A model generated the notes under the pieces. That model was not told the DNA's origin, did no database searches, and was given only the letters and a program-made list of their open reading frames with translations. This document shows positions 39,224 through 47,486 of a stretch of 64,000 nt of DNA, in pieces. The position numbers and the translations under genes are program-made. Each line of letters opens with the position of its first letter. The first letter of the stretch is position 1. The stretch is from UBA7067 sp051880615 (GTDB lineage Bacteria; Bacillota; Clostridia; Oscillospirales; Acutalibacteraceae): positions 62,001 to 126,000 of the forward strand of contig JBJEOH010000034.1 of assembly GCA_051880615.1 (NCBI GenBank), in the 5' to 3' direction.

Positions 39224-39817
39224 TCAAATGCATCTCAGCTTTTTGCGTATGCGTGATAATGCATTGTCAACTGCCTTGACCGTTGTGTTAAGCGACCGTG
39301 CCGTTTGAACATAAGAGCTGCCGCTTAAATAGTGGGACAAAACCTTTTGCTCAAAGGAGGAAAGAGATTTTTTGATTTTTTTCTGCAAATCTGCAAAGCC
39401 CTCATTGTCAATAATTTGCTGTTCGGGGCTTACTCCGATAGCGATGTCCGAAAGCTCGCTGTCGTCTATCGGGACTATACAGTTGTATGGAATCTTCTTT
39501 TTTCGCTTTTCTTTAGCATAAACCGATGAAAGCTTGTTAAAAATACAGCGGTTTACGAATGTTTTGAAGCTGACGCTTCTATCTGCTCGGTAGCTGTTGA
39601 CGGCGTGAAGAAAGGCTATGTAGCTTTCCTGCACCAAATCGTCCTTATCCTCAAAGCTTATGCTGTTTGAAAACTCGGCTGACTTGCCGTAAATTAACGG
39701 AGCATATCGTTCTGACAGCATTTCAAAGGCTGCCTCATCTCCGGTGCGAATTCTCTCAATCAGCTGTTCATCGCTTGAGTCATCGTTATCATAACAGCCG
39801 ATGTTTTGATTGCACAT
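39224..39817 (-). CDS. sigH: Sigma-70 family factor, SigH-like
   Basis: The 197-residue protein has sigma region 2 (about 17-95: DEQLIERIRTGDEAAFEMLSERY, DDLVQESYIAFLHAVNSYR) and region 4 (about 135-190: FEQKVLSHYLSGSSYVQTARSLNTTVKAVDNALSRIRKKL). The wording of both regions, including the VKAVDNALSRIRKKL end, follows Bacillus SigH, the sigma factor for the transition to sporulation. Presence of spoVAE and a SpoIID-like gene supports sporulation. A gene of this type could also be another stationary-phase sigma factor. It is not next to the usual rpmG-secE-nusG cluster. GCGAGGTTA precedes the ATG. Confidence 0.82.
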   Translation of the reverse strand: MCNQNIGCYDNDDSSDEQLIERIRTGDEAAFEMLSERYAPLIYGKSAEFSNSISFEDKDDLVQESYIAFLHAVNSYRADRSVSFKTFVNRCIFNKLSSVYAKEKRKKKIPYNCIVPIDDSELSDIAIGVSPEQQIIDNEGFADLQKKIKKSLSSFEQKVLSHYLSGSSYVQTARSLNTTVKAVDNALSRIRKKLRCI

Positions 39818-40014
39818 ATTAATAACCTCGCAGAGAACTCTTTAATAAACCTATGATACTTTAAAACAGGTAAAAAGTCAATGGCTTTTTTTGAATATGT
39901 GTCACAGACTGTAATAAATGTTAATAAAATCTATTAAAAACCTCAAAAACGACAGGAAATATGATTAGGGGCAGAACTGCAACGGTAATTTTTACATATT
40001 TTTCATAAAAAGTT

Positions 40015-40065
40015 TGTCTAAATTGCGTACGCAAATTAATATAAATATATGATAGAATTTAGACA
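40015..40065. promoter_or_regulatory. Nested palindromes upstream of yifB/comM
   Basis: TGTCTAAATT (40015-40024) and AATTTAGACA (40056-40065) form a 10-bp inverted repeat around a perfect 12-bp palindrome TTGCGTACGCAA (40023-40034). It may be an operator for the gene at 40099 or for both divergent genes. Confidence 0.45.
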
Positions 40066-40098
40066 TGAATTCAGGAGCAGGAAAAGAGCTGAAGATTT

Positions 40099-41628
40099 AT
40101 GGTAGTACAGAGCAAAAGTATGGGACTTTTCGGGCTTGACTCATATGTTATAGATGTTGAGGCGGATATAGCAAGCGGTATGCCTGCGTTTGACATAGTA
40201 GGCTTACCCGATACTGCGGTTAAGGAATCGCGTGACAGGGTGAGAGCCTCGATGAAAAATATGGGCTTTGATTTTCCGCTCGGGCGGATAACAATAAATC
40301 TTGCACCTGCCGATACCAAAAAGGAAGGCCCGTTTTATGATTTGCCGATACTTGTTGCCATTATGCAGGCGACGGGGCAGCTTATGCCCGTAAACCCGAA
40401 ATACGCCTTTATCGGTGAGCTGTCGCTCAGCGGCAGGCTTCGCGCAGTAAGAGGTGTGCTGCCTATGGTAATAAAGGCAAGACAGTGCGGCTTTGAACGA
40501 ATTTATGTTCCTGGCGAAAACGGAGCTGAGGGAGCTGTTGTGTCGGGCATTGAGGTTAAGCCGGTTGAGGACATTGTGCAGCTTTATGACGATTTGAGCG
40601 GTAAAAGTGAAATCCCAAGCGCAAAGCCGCTTGATGCACAGGACGAGGATTTAAGCGAGTATCCCGATTTTTCACAGGTCAAGGGGCAGCTTGAGGCGAA
40701 AAGAGCAATGGAGGTTGCCGCCGCAGGAGGGCATAACATTCTGCTTATCGGACCGCCCGGCTCGGGTAAGAGTATGCTTGCAAAAAGGCTGCCGTCGATA
40801 TTGCCGGATATGAGCTTTGACGAGATGATTGAAACTACAAAAATACATTCAATAGCAGGAATTTTACCGCCGGGCTCTCCTCTTGTGAGGCACAGACCGT
40901 TTCGTTCGCCGCATCATACGGTGTCGGCGGCAGGGCTTTCGGGCGGCGGAGCTGTTCCTAAGCCGGGTGAGATTTCTCTTGCGCACAACGGAGTTTTGTT
41001 TCTTGACGAGCTGCCCGAGTTTAACCGCAGCTCACTTGAGGTGCTTCGCCAACCGATTGAGGACGGCGTTGTGACAATTTCAAGGGTAAGCGGTTCGCTT
41101 TCTTATCCCTGCTCGGTTATGTTGGTGGCGGCGATGAATCCTTGTCCGTGCGGATATTTCGGTCACCCTACAAGGAACTGCACCTGTGCCAAAGGCGCTG
41201 TTCAGCGCTATCTTTCAAGAGTGTCAGGTCCGCTTCTTGACAGACTTGATTTACATGTTGAGGTTCCTGCGGTGAATTATGACGAGCTTAATTCCAATAC
41301 TGTAAGTGAAAGCTCGGCTGAGATAAAGGCAAGAGTGAATGCCGCGAGACAGCTGCAAACGGAGAGATATAAGGGGACAAGCGTGCGCTGCAATGCACGG
41401 CTTACTCCGTCAACTCTCAAGCAGTTCTGTATTATGGACGACCGTGCCTCAATGATGCTTAAAACTGCGTTTGAAAAAATGGGATTTTCGGCAAGAGCGT
41501 ATGACAGAGTGCTGAAGGTGTCAAGAACAATAGCAGACCTTGACGGCAGCGAGGTTATCAGCGTGCGTCATATTGCCGAGGCTGTTCAATACAGAAATCT
41601 CGACAGAAAATACTGGCAGAATGTTTAA
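40099..41628 (+). CDS. YifB/ComM-family magnesium-chelatase-like AAA+ ATPase
   Basis: The 509-residue protein has the N-terminal Lon-protease-like ChlI domain (about 20-145: VDVEADIASGMPAFDIVGLPD, KESRDRVRASMKNMGF). The AAA+ core has Walker A GPPGSGKS (about 217-224), the HRPFRSPHHTVSAAGLSGGG block, Walker B GVLFLDELPEF and the C-rich PCPCGYFG...CTCA loop. A C-terminal Mg-chelatase domain follows. ComM homologues are hexameric branch-migration helicases acting in natural transformation; in non-competent bacteria the role is unclear. Start by position only, as the ribosome binding site (GAAG) is weak. Region 39818-40098 holds nested palindromes. Confidence 0.93.
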   Translation: MVVQSKSMGLFGLDSYVIDVEADIASGMPAFDIVGLPDTAVKESRDRVRASMKNMGFDFPLGRITINLAPADTKKEGPFYDLPILVAIMQATGQLMPVNPKYAFIGELSLSGRLRAVRGVLPMVIKARQCGFERIYVPGENGAEGAVVSGIEVKPVEDIVQLYDDLSGKSEIPSAKPLDAQDEDLSEYPDFSQVKGQLEAKRAMEVAAAGGHNILLIGPPGSGKSMLAKRLPSILPDMSFDEMIETTKIHSIAGILPPGSPLVRHRPFRSPHHTVSAAGLSGGGAVPKPGEISLAHNGVLFLDELPEFNRSSLEVLRQPIEDGVVTISRVSGSLSYPCSVMLVAAMNPCPCGYFGHPTRNCTCAKGAVQRYLSRVSGPLLDRLDLHVEVPAVNYDELNSNTVSESSAEIKARVNAARQLQTERYKGTSVRCNARLTPSTLKQFCIMDDRASMMLKTAFEKMGFSARAYDRVLKVSRTIADLDGSEVISVRHIAEAVQYRNLDRKYWQNV

Positions 41629-41761
41629 GGATTGGCAGGGGAAAAGAACAGTATTTTTGTCTGTTTTTGTGCAATGAAATAATATTTAATATATTTTTGA
41701 AGTTCGGACGAGATAAATGTAACCAAAATAGTTAAATTATTTTTGTATAAATCGAATTGTG

Positions 41762-41790
41762 TTGACATTGTTTCTCGTTTGTATTATCAT
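41762..41790 (+). promoter_or_regulatory. Promoter of murA
   Basis: TTGACA (41762-41767), 17 bases, TATCAT (41785-41790), giving a leader of about 120 bases. Region 41629-41761 is AT-rich with no other feature. Confidence 0.65.
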
Positions 41791-41916
41791 CTTGTATTAG
41801 AGGATTTTGTTTGATATGTTTGTTTTTTTAGATTTGGTTTTAACATAATAAACAAGAGATATGATATTTAACTGGCTTTAGATATATGGTTAATATGATA
41901 ATTGGGAGTGTTCCTA

Positions 41917-43200
41917 TTGGACAAATATGTGATTAACGGCGGCAAGAAGTTGTACGGCGAGGTCAAGATAGGCGGCGCTAAGAACGCAGCTGTCGCTATT
42001 ATTCCTGCTGTTGTTCTCGCTGATTCTCCCTGCAGAATAGAAAATGTTCCGAACATAAGCGATGTTACGCTTATAGCCAACATTTTGCAGGGCTTGGGTG
42101 CAACTGTAAGAAACATTAACAAAACAACCCTTGAAATAGATCCGACCACTATATTTACTCATGTTGCAAATTACGATCAGGTTAAAGGTATGAGAGCGTC
42201 ATATTACCTTTTGGGCGCACTCTTGGGCAAATACGGCAAGGCGGAGGTTGCAATGCCGGGCGGCTGCAACTTTGGCGTTCGTCCTATTGATTTGCACATT
42301 AAGGCTTTTGAGGCGCTCGGCGCCAAGCATACGCTCAGAAACGGCGTTATAAGCGTAAGCGCTGATAAGCTCACAGGCAGCAGCATTTATCTTGATGTTG
42401 TGTCTGTCGGAGCAACTATGAACGCTATGCTTGCGGCAGTAAAGGCTGAGGGTCTTACAGAGATTGAAAACGCCGCAAAGGAGCCGCATATTGTCGATTT
42501 GGCAAACTTCCTTAACTCAATGGGTGCAAATATAAAGGGCGCAGGTACCGACACAATAAAAATCAGAGGCGTTAAGTCACTTCACGGTACAACATATTCT
42601 ATAATTCCCGACCAGATTGAGGCGGGTACTTATATGGTTATGGCTGCTGCGGCAGGCGGTAATGTTGTAGTAAGCAATGTTATCCCGAAGCATCTTGAGG
42701 TCATCAGCGCAAAGCTCAGAGAAATCGGAGTTACAGTTGAAGAATATGATGAGGCTGTAAGGATAATTAGTGAGGGCAGACTTAAAAAATGCACGATTAA
42801 GACAATGCCGCATCCGGGCTTCCCCACAGATATGCAGCCGCAGTTTGCAGCGTTGCTCACTACTGCGCAGGGCATAAGCATTGTAAATGAGAATGTGTGG
42901 GAGAACCGCTTTCAGTATGTATCGGAGCTTGCAAGGCTCGGCGCAAAGATAAGCGTTGAGGGAAAGCGTGCGTTTATTGAAGGTGTTGACCACCTTGAGG
43001 CGGCACCCGTCAAGGCAACGGATCTGAGAGCAGGAGCCGCAATGATTATTGCAGGACTTTGTGCAAAAGGTACAACGGTGATTGAGAATATCGGCTATGT
43101 CGAGCGAGGCTATGAGAACATTATTGAGAAGCTTCAGGGTATAGGCGCTGATATTGTAAAGAAGAGAACAACCACTACAACACAGGTAGTAATAGCATAA
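41917..43200 (+). CDS. murA: UDP-N-acetylglucosamine 1-carboxyvinyltransferase
   Basis: MurA transfers enolpyruvate from PEP to UDP-GlcNAc, the first committed step of peptidoglycan synthesis. The 427-residue protein has the conserved K22-N23 pair in GGAKNAAVAIIPA and the catalytic, fosfomycin-reactive Cys117 in MPGGCNFGVRPIDLHI. Further family blocks are FPTDMQPQFAALLTTAQG and DLRAGAAMIIAGL. The start is TTG at 41917, because GGGAG lies 8 bases upstream; a TTG at 41902 precedes that site. The presence of Cys rather than Asp predicts fosfomycin sensitivity at the target level. It has its own promoter and terminator. Confidence 0.96.
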   Translation: MDKYVINGGKKLYGEVKIGGAKNAAVAIIPAVVLADSPCRIENVPNISDVTLIANILQGLGATVRNINKTTLEIDPTTIFTHVANYDQVKGMRASYYLLGALLGKYGKAEVAMPGGCNFGVRPIDLHIKAFEALGAKHTLRNGVISVSADKLTGSSIYLDVVSVGATMNAMLAAVKAEGLTEIENAAKEPHIVDLANFLNSMGANIKGAGTDTIKIRGVKSLHGTTYSIIPDQIEAGTYMVMAAAAGGNVVVSNVIPKHLEVISAKLREIGVTVEEYDEAVRIISEGRLKKCTIKTMPHPGFPTDMQPQFAALLTTAQGISIVNENVWENRFQYVSELARLGAKISVEGKRAFIEGVDHLEAAPVKATDLRAGAAMIIAGLCAKGTTVIENIGYVERGYENIIEKLQGIGADIVKKRTTTTTQVVIA

Positions 43201-43220
43201 TTATTATTTTCGGTAAATTT

Positions 43221-43272
43221 AAAGGCTACGGCAAATTGTGCGGATAAAGACCGCTTTGCTGCAGCCTTTTTG
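43221..43272 (+). terminator. Terminator of murA
   Basis: AAAGGCTACGGCAAA pairs with TTTGCTGCAGCCTTT (one mismatch, one G-U), with an inner GCGG/CCGC stem, then TTTTTGTT. Confidence 0.75.
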
Positions 43273-43294
43273 TTAAGGATGAAGAGGTGAAATA

Positions 43295-44086
43295 ATGGCA
43301 AAAATTTGTCCGCTTTTCAGCGGCAGCAGGGGAAACAGCTACTACATAAGCTCATCGGGCAGCGGAATATTGATTGACGCCGGACGCAGCGCAAAGCAGC
43401 TTGAAAACGCTCTTGCGGCAAATCAGATTGAAATTGATACAATACGGGCTGTTTTTGTAACACACGAGCACTCCGACCATATTCAGGGCTTGCGGGTTTT
43501 TGCCTCACGCCATAAAATAAAGGTTTATGCCTCCTGCGATACTATGAGTGCGCTTGACCAAATGGGCGTTGTAAATGAAAAGGTTGACGGCAGTGAAATC
43601 GACAGCCGAGGAATTGCCGTTGACAATATGCTGATAAAGCCGTTTGCAACCTCGCACGATTGTATAGGCAGCGTCGGTTACACGGTTGAAATGTCGGATG
43701 GTACAAAAATTGCGCTTGCAACCGACACGGGAATAATCACAGACGAAATAAGCAAGGCTATAACAGGCTGTGACGCGGTTATCATTGAGTCAAACCACGA
43801 TGTCGGAATGCTGATGAACGGCGCTTATCCGTATCAGCTAAAGCGCAGAATTCTGTCTGAGCGAGGTCATCTTTCAAACGATACCTGCTCAAAGCTTTTG
43901 CCTGCTTTGGTGGAAAGCGGAACAACACGCTTTATTCTTGCTCATTTAAGCCGCGAAAACAATATGCCTGTGATAGCCGAAAATTCCGCGCTGTATGAGC
44001 TTAATCAAAACGGAATGAAGAGAAACAGGGACTTTGCGCTTATGGTAGCGCCGCCCGAAACACGCGGCGAAAGCGTAATATTATAG
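43295..44086 (+). CDS. MBL-fold metallo-hydrolase, WalJ/YycJ family
   Basis: The 263-residue protein has the metallo-beta-lactamase motif THEHSDHIQG at about 56-65, the SRGNSYYI opening (about 10-17), the ATSHD metal ligand (about 119-123), DTG (about 148-150) and the LSNDTCSKLLPAL and LAHLSREN blocks typical of YycJ/WalJ. WalJ proteins are dinuclear zinc 5'-3' exonuclease-like enzymes linked to DNA replication and cell-wall control. Here the gene is followed 8 bases later by rlmH, but walRK is absent from the window. AAGGATGAAGAGGTGAAATA precedes the ATG. Confidence 0.92.
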   Translation: MAKICPLFSGSRGNSYYISSSGSGILIDAGRSAKQLENALAANQIEIDTIRAVFVTHEHSDHIQGLRVFASRHKIKVYASCDTMSALDQMGVVNEKVDGSEIDSRGIAVDNMLIKPFATSHDCIGSVGYTVEMSDGTKIALATDTGIITDEISKAITGCDAVIIESNHDVGMLMNGAYPYQLKRRILSERGHLSNDTCSKLLPALVESGTTRFILAHLSRENNMPVIAENSALYELNQNGMKRNRDFALMVAPPETRGESVIL

Positions 44087-44094
44087 GTGAAAAA

Positions 44095-44577
44095 ATGCTG
44101 AGCGTAAAACTTTTGTGCATAGGAAAGCTTAAAGAGAAATACTTAAAGGACGCCTGCCTTGAATATTCAAAGCGGCTGGGAGCTTTTTGCAGGCTTGAGA
44201 TTGCGGAGCTTGCCGAGGAGAGAATAAGCGACAATCCCTCGCGCAGCGAAATAAACCGTGTGATTGAGGCTGAGGGAAAACGCCTTTTGCAAAAAGCCGA
44301 AAAGTGTGATGCGATTGTTACAATGTGCATTGAGGGCGAGCAGCTTTCATCAACCGAGCTTGCCTCCTTTATCGACAAAACGGCGGTATCGGGAATCAGC
44401 AGTATAGCGTTTGTTATAGGCGGCTCTTACGGCCTTTGCGATGAGATAAAAGCAAAATCAAAGCTCAGGCTTTCGATGTCAAAAATGACATTCCCGCACC
44501 AGCTTGCAAGGGTAATGGTGCTTGAGCAGCTTTACAGAGCGTTTCAGATTTCAAGCGGCGGAAAATACCACAAATAA
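44095..44577 (+). CDS. rlmH: 23S rRNA (pseudouridine1915-N3)-methyltransferase
   Basis: RlmH is a SPOUT-class enzyme that methylates N3 of pseudouridine 1915 in helix 69 of 23S rRNA on the 70S ribosome. The 160-residue protein has the opening LLCIGKLKEKYLKDACLEYSKRL, the knot glycine loop FVIGGSYGL (about 124-132) and the C-terminal LSMSKMTFPHQLARVMVLEQLYRAFQISSGGKYHK-type tail (signature residues HQLARV, EQLYRA, YHK). The length matches the family. AGGTGAAAAA precedes the ATG, 8 bases after the walJ-type gene; the pairing is common in Firmicutes. Confidence 0.97.
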   Translation: MLSVKLLCIGKLKEKYLKDACLEYSKRLGAFCRLEIAELAEERISDNPSRSEINRVIEAEGKRLLQKAEKCDAIVTMCIEGEQLSSTELASFIDKTAVSGISSIAFVIGGSYGLCDEIKAKSKLRLSMSKMTFPHQLARVMVLEQLYRAFQISSGGKYHK

Positions 44578-44598
44578 TTTTTTGAGGGGGATTATATA

Positions 44599-45108
44599 GT
44601 GTTCAGGGAAATGCGGCGGAATCGGCAGCGGCTGTCTGATGAGAAATGTATATCAATACTCAACAGCGGAAGCTCGGGAGTGCTTGCAGTAATTGGTGAC
44701 GATGATTATCCATATGCTGTTCCGTTGAGCTATGTATATTATGATTCCAAGATTTATTTCCACAGTGCAAAATCAGGACATAAAACAGATGCGATTGCAA
44801 AAAACAGTAAGGCATCGTTTTGTGTGATCGACTGTGACTGTGTTATCCCTGAAAAATATACAACCGCCTACAGAAGTGTGATTGTGTTTGGCAGAATTCG
44901 TATTCTGGATAATGATGAAGAAAAAAGAGCGGCTATCACACGGCTTGCCGATAAGTATTCGCCGAAGATGAAGGAGAAAAGCCAGCAGGAAATTGAAAGG
45001 GAATACGACCGCTTTTGTATGGTAGAGCTGCAAATTGAGCATATGACAGGAAAAGAAGGTATTGAGCTTTTAAAAGAAAACAAAACGGAAACGCCGAAAC
45101 ATGATTGA
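44599..45108 (+). CDS. Pyridoxamine 5'-phosphate oxidase-like flavin protein (NimA type)
   Basis: The 169-residue protein has the split-barrel FMN-binding fold: MRRNRQRLSDEKCISIL (about 5-21), then VLAVIGDDDYPYAVPLSYVYYDSKIYFHSAKSGHK in effect, with the PLSYVY, YFHSA and GHK flavin-binding elements (about 42-65). A YRSVIVFGRIRIL strand follows at about 94-106. Such proteins in anaerobes are annotated as NimA-like nitroimidazole reductases or general flavin reductases; substrate is unknown. The start is GTG after GAGGGGGATTATATA. It is the last gene of the walJ-rlmH unit, and its stop codon lies inside the terminator hairpin. Confidence 0.88.
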   Translation: MFREMRRNRQRLSDEKCISILNSGSSGVLAVIGDDDYPYAVPLSYVYYDSKIYFHSAKSGHKTDAIAKNSKASFCVIDCDCVIPEKYTTAYRSVIVFGRIRILDNDEEKRAAITRLADKYSPKMKEKSQQEIEREYDRFCMVELQIEHMTGKEGIELLKENKTETPKHD

Positions 45109-45130
45109 AATGTTTAAGCGTTTCCGTTTT
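45082..45130 (+). terminator. Terminator overlapping the end of the PPOX gene
   Basis: AAAACGGAAACGC pairs with GCGTTTCCGTTTT, with an inner stem AAACAT/ATGTTT. The stop codon at 45106-45108 is in the loop. Confidence 0.8.
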
Positions 45131-45395
45131 AATATCGGAGATGACGAATCAGTGTTTATTTGCTGTGCAAGAACCGCAGCGCAGAGAGTGAAGAGTTAAA
45201 AGTGTGTGTTCAGCACATAGGTAAGTCAAAAGAGCCGCTTGCGGCTCTGACTACATATATCCTTTTTGTGTTTGTCTAAGTGTATAAGATTGGCAGCTGT
45301 TGCTTTTGTATATATGCTGTTTAGACAAAAGATAAGGTTGCGTTTTGTAGAAATAATATATAAATCCGAACTTTTTTCGACAGCTTGTTAAACTA

Positions 45396-45424
45396 TTGAC
45401 AAGCTCGGCTTTAAGCAATATATT
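45396..45424 (+). promoter_or_regulatory. Promoter of the HAD phosphatase gene
   Basis: TTGACA (45396-45401), 17 bases, TATATT (45419-45424). A 7-bp inverted repeat AGCTTGT (45382-45388)/ACAAGCT (45399-45405) overlaps the -35. The rest of 45131-45479 is non-coding and holds one GC-rich hairpin AGAGCCGC/GCGGCTCT at 45231-45248 without a T run. Confidence 0.6.
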
Positions 45425-45479
45425 ATAGGCAAAGTAGCAAAAGACTGATTTTTGGGAAAATATTAAGGATTGGTGTATT

Positions 45480-46286
45480 ATGAGTTATAAGGTTATTGTT
45501 CTGGACATTGACGGAACGCTTGTAAATTCACAGAAAGAAATAACAAAAAAGACCATTGATGTGCTGACAAAGGTTCAGGACGATGGAAAGGTTGTAGTAA
45601 TAGCCAGCGGCAGACCTCCGCAGGGTGTTATGCCGTATGCAAAAAAGCTTGGCTTTGACAAAAGAAACGGGTATATCCTTTCCTACAACGGAGGAAGAAT
45701 CACTAAGGTTGAAAGCGGAGAAACAATTTACAACAAGTGCTTTCCGAACGAGTATCTGCCCGAAATCTGTGAAATTATCAAGGATTACAGGGTAACGATA
45801 AACACATATGAAAACGACACGATTGTCACAAGTGGAAACATTAATAAATATTCAAGTGTTGAGGCTGATATCATAGGTTTAGAGACAAATTTTGTCGATG
45901 ACTTTGCTTCATATGTCAATTTCGATATTAACAAGTGTCTGCTTTCGGGCGAGCCTGAGGATATATTGAAGCTTGAAGAGCTTTTGAAGAAAAAATACGA
46001 GGGAAAGCTCGGCGTTTACCGTTCGGAAGAGTTTTTCCTTGAGCTTGTTCCGCTCGGTGTTGACAAGGCGCAGTCGATTGATTATCTGCTTAGAAGCCTT
46101 GGCTGCACAAAAGAGGACTGCATAGCCTGCGGAGACGGATACAACGATTTGACTATGATAAAATACGCAGGACTTGGTGTTGCAATGGGCAACGCGCATG
46201 ACGATATTAAAGCTGCGGCTGACTTTGTTACGCTGACAAATGATGATGACGGCGTTGCGTATGCCATTGAAAAATTTGTGTCTTAA
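45480..46286 (+). CDS. Cof-type HAD-IIB family hydrolase
   Basis: The 268-residue protein has the four HAD motifs: DIDGTLVNSQKEIT (about 8-21, nucleophile Asp), SGR in VIASGRPPQGV (about 40-50), the lysine in VPLGVDKAQSIDYLL, and CGDGYNDLTMIKYAGLGVAMGNA (about 217-239). The C2B cap domain lies between motifs II and III. Cof-type enzymes remove phosphate from sugar phosphates, FMN or pyridoxal phosphate; the substrate here is unknown. TAAGGATTGGTGTATT precedes the ATG. It is convergent with the SpoIID-like gene, whose stop is 5 bases away. Confidence 0.93.
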   Translation: MSYKVIVLDIDGTLVNSQKEITKKTIDVLTKVQDDGKVVVIASGRPPQGVMPYAKKLGFDKRNGYILSYNGGRITKVESGETIYNKCFPNEYLPEICEIIKDYRVTINTYENDTIVTSGNINKYSSVEADIIGLETNFVDDFASYVNFDINKCLLSGEPEDILKLEELLKKKYEGKLGVYRSEEFFLELVPLGVDKAQSIDYLLRSLGCTKEDCIACGDGYNDLTMIKYAGLGVAMGNAHDDIKAAADFVTLTNDDDGVAYAIEKFVS

Positions 46287-46291
46287 CTATA

Positions 46292-47296
46292 TTATTTAAT
46301 TTCACATCCGCTGAAATAATGCGCTAAAATCTCATCCCATTTTGCGCCCTGCTTAGCCATACCGTCGGCACCGGAAATGCTCATTCCAACGGGTATTCCC
46401 TCGCCGATAACGGAAAAAGTAATATTGTTTTCACCGTATTCGATTTCAAAGCAGGGGCTTTTCAGCGAAAATGTATTCATAACATCAATACCGCGGACAT
46501 TTTTGCCGCATATCTCGGCTTCAAGCACCGCACCGTTTTGGGCGGTGCTTTTTATTTTTATATAGTCAGACAGATTTTCGGGGAAGTCCGAGATTTTAAA
46601 ATCCTCGGATATTAATTTTTCTGCATTTTCTTTGGTGAGCTCTGTTTTGGAGTATATGTCGCCGTACATATCCCAAGGGCTTGACGAGCTTTGACAATAC
46701 GGCAGGTCACTGTCGGGTAAAAGCTCACTTGCAGGATTTGTGCTGCCTCCGCAGGTATTAAAGACAAGTGCGTTGATTCTTTTTCCGTCCTTTGTTATGC
46801 TTGTGTTCATCGCAAATTCGGCGTAATTTTCGCAAAGCTTGCAGAAATCTCCGCCGTATTCTTCTGCTGCCTCCTGCTTAGTTAAAAAGTTGCAGACGCC
46901 GCTATCGTTTTTAACAAGGTCGGCTCCGTCAAGGCCGCTTGAATCGCGGTTTTCTTTCATATAGCAAAGCTGAGAATAAAGTGCCGCTGCAAGCGCACGG
47001 GCAGCTTCCTCGCTGTATTCCATCGGGAGTCTTGCCGCAATCGCACCGCTGAGCATTTCCTTTGGAGAGTATGCGGTTTTCTCGCCGTTTTCCTCCAGAA
47101 GAATAAAGCTGTCGCTGTCAGCTTCGTTTTGACCGGAGTTTGTCTGCTCTGTTTTTTCTGAGCTGCCGGTTGTTTTGCTGTCGGCTGCTGAATTATTAAA
47201 AAGTGCGGAAAGGTCTGCTTTAGGTATGCTTACCATTGCGGGAATTGCAGCCATTAAGGCAAAAAGAAGAATTATTCCGAATAAAAGCTTTTTCAT
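46292..47296 (-). CDS. SpoIID/LytB-domain protein with altered active site
   Basis: The 334-residue protein has an N-terminal signal-anchor helix (about 4-23), a serine/threonine-rich linker (about 33-62) and a SpoIID-type domain. Its helix SPKEMLSGAIAARLPMEYSEEA (about 77-98) aligns with the SpoIID core. FNTCGGSTNPASELLPDSDLPYC carries the usual SSGGxTxxxxxxWxxxxYL-type block, and GEGIPVGMSISGADGMAKQGAKWDEILAHYF gives the C-terminal signature. SpoIID is a lytic transglycosylase needed for engulfment. In the usual motif AAEMP the Glu is catalytic; here residue 89 is Arg (AARLP), and the GHGVGM histidine is also lost. Enzymatic activity is therefore doubtful. The ATG at 47296 is chosen for its spacing to AAGGG. 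Confidence 0.78.
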   Translation of the reverse strand: MKKLLFGIILLFALMAAIPAMVSIPKADLSALFNNSAADSKTTGSSEKTEQTNSGQNEADSDSFILLEENGEKTAYSPKEMLSGAIAARLPMEYSEEAARALAAALYSQLCYMKENRDSSGLDGADLVKNDSGVCNFLTKQEAAEEYGGDFCKLCENYAEFAMNTSITKDGKRINALVFNTCGGSTNPASELLPDSDLPYCQSSSSPWDMYGDIYSKTELTKENAEKLISEDFKISDFPENLSDYIKIKSTAQNGAVLEAEICGKNVRGIDVMNTFSLKSPCFEIEYGENNITFSVIGEGIPVGMSISGADGMAKQGAKWDEILAHYFSGCEIK

Positions 47297-47486
47297 ATTC
47301 ATCCCTTGATTTTTTCATAGATTATTTACATACTTGCTTTGTTGACATTGAGAGCGTTTTGAATTAAAATATAAACCGTATAGTAAATTACAGGGCGATA
47401 ACAAACGGTTGCCTGTCGTATATTAGATTATATTTACAAGAAAAACAAATATTACCGCTATGGTGAATTTTAAGGGAGTGCTGTTT

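Noticed and set aside
45231..45248. AGAGCCGC/GCGGCTCT hairpin considered as a terminator
   Set aside because: No run of T follows on either strand, and the true terminator of the upstream gene is at 45082-45130.
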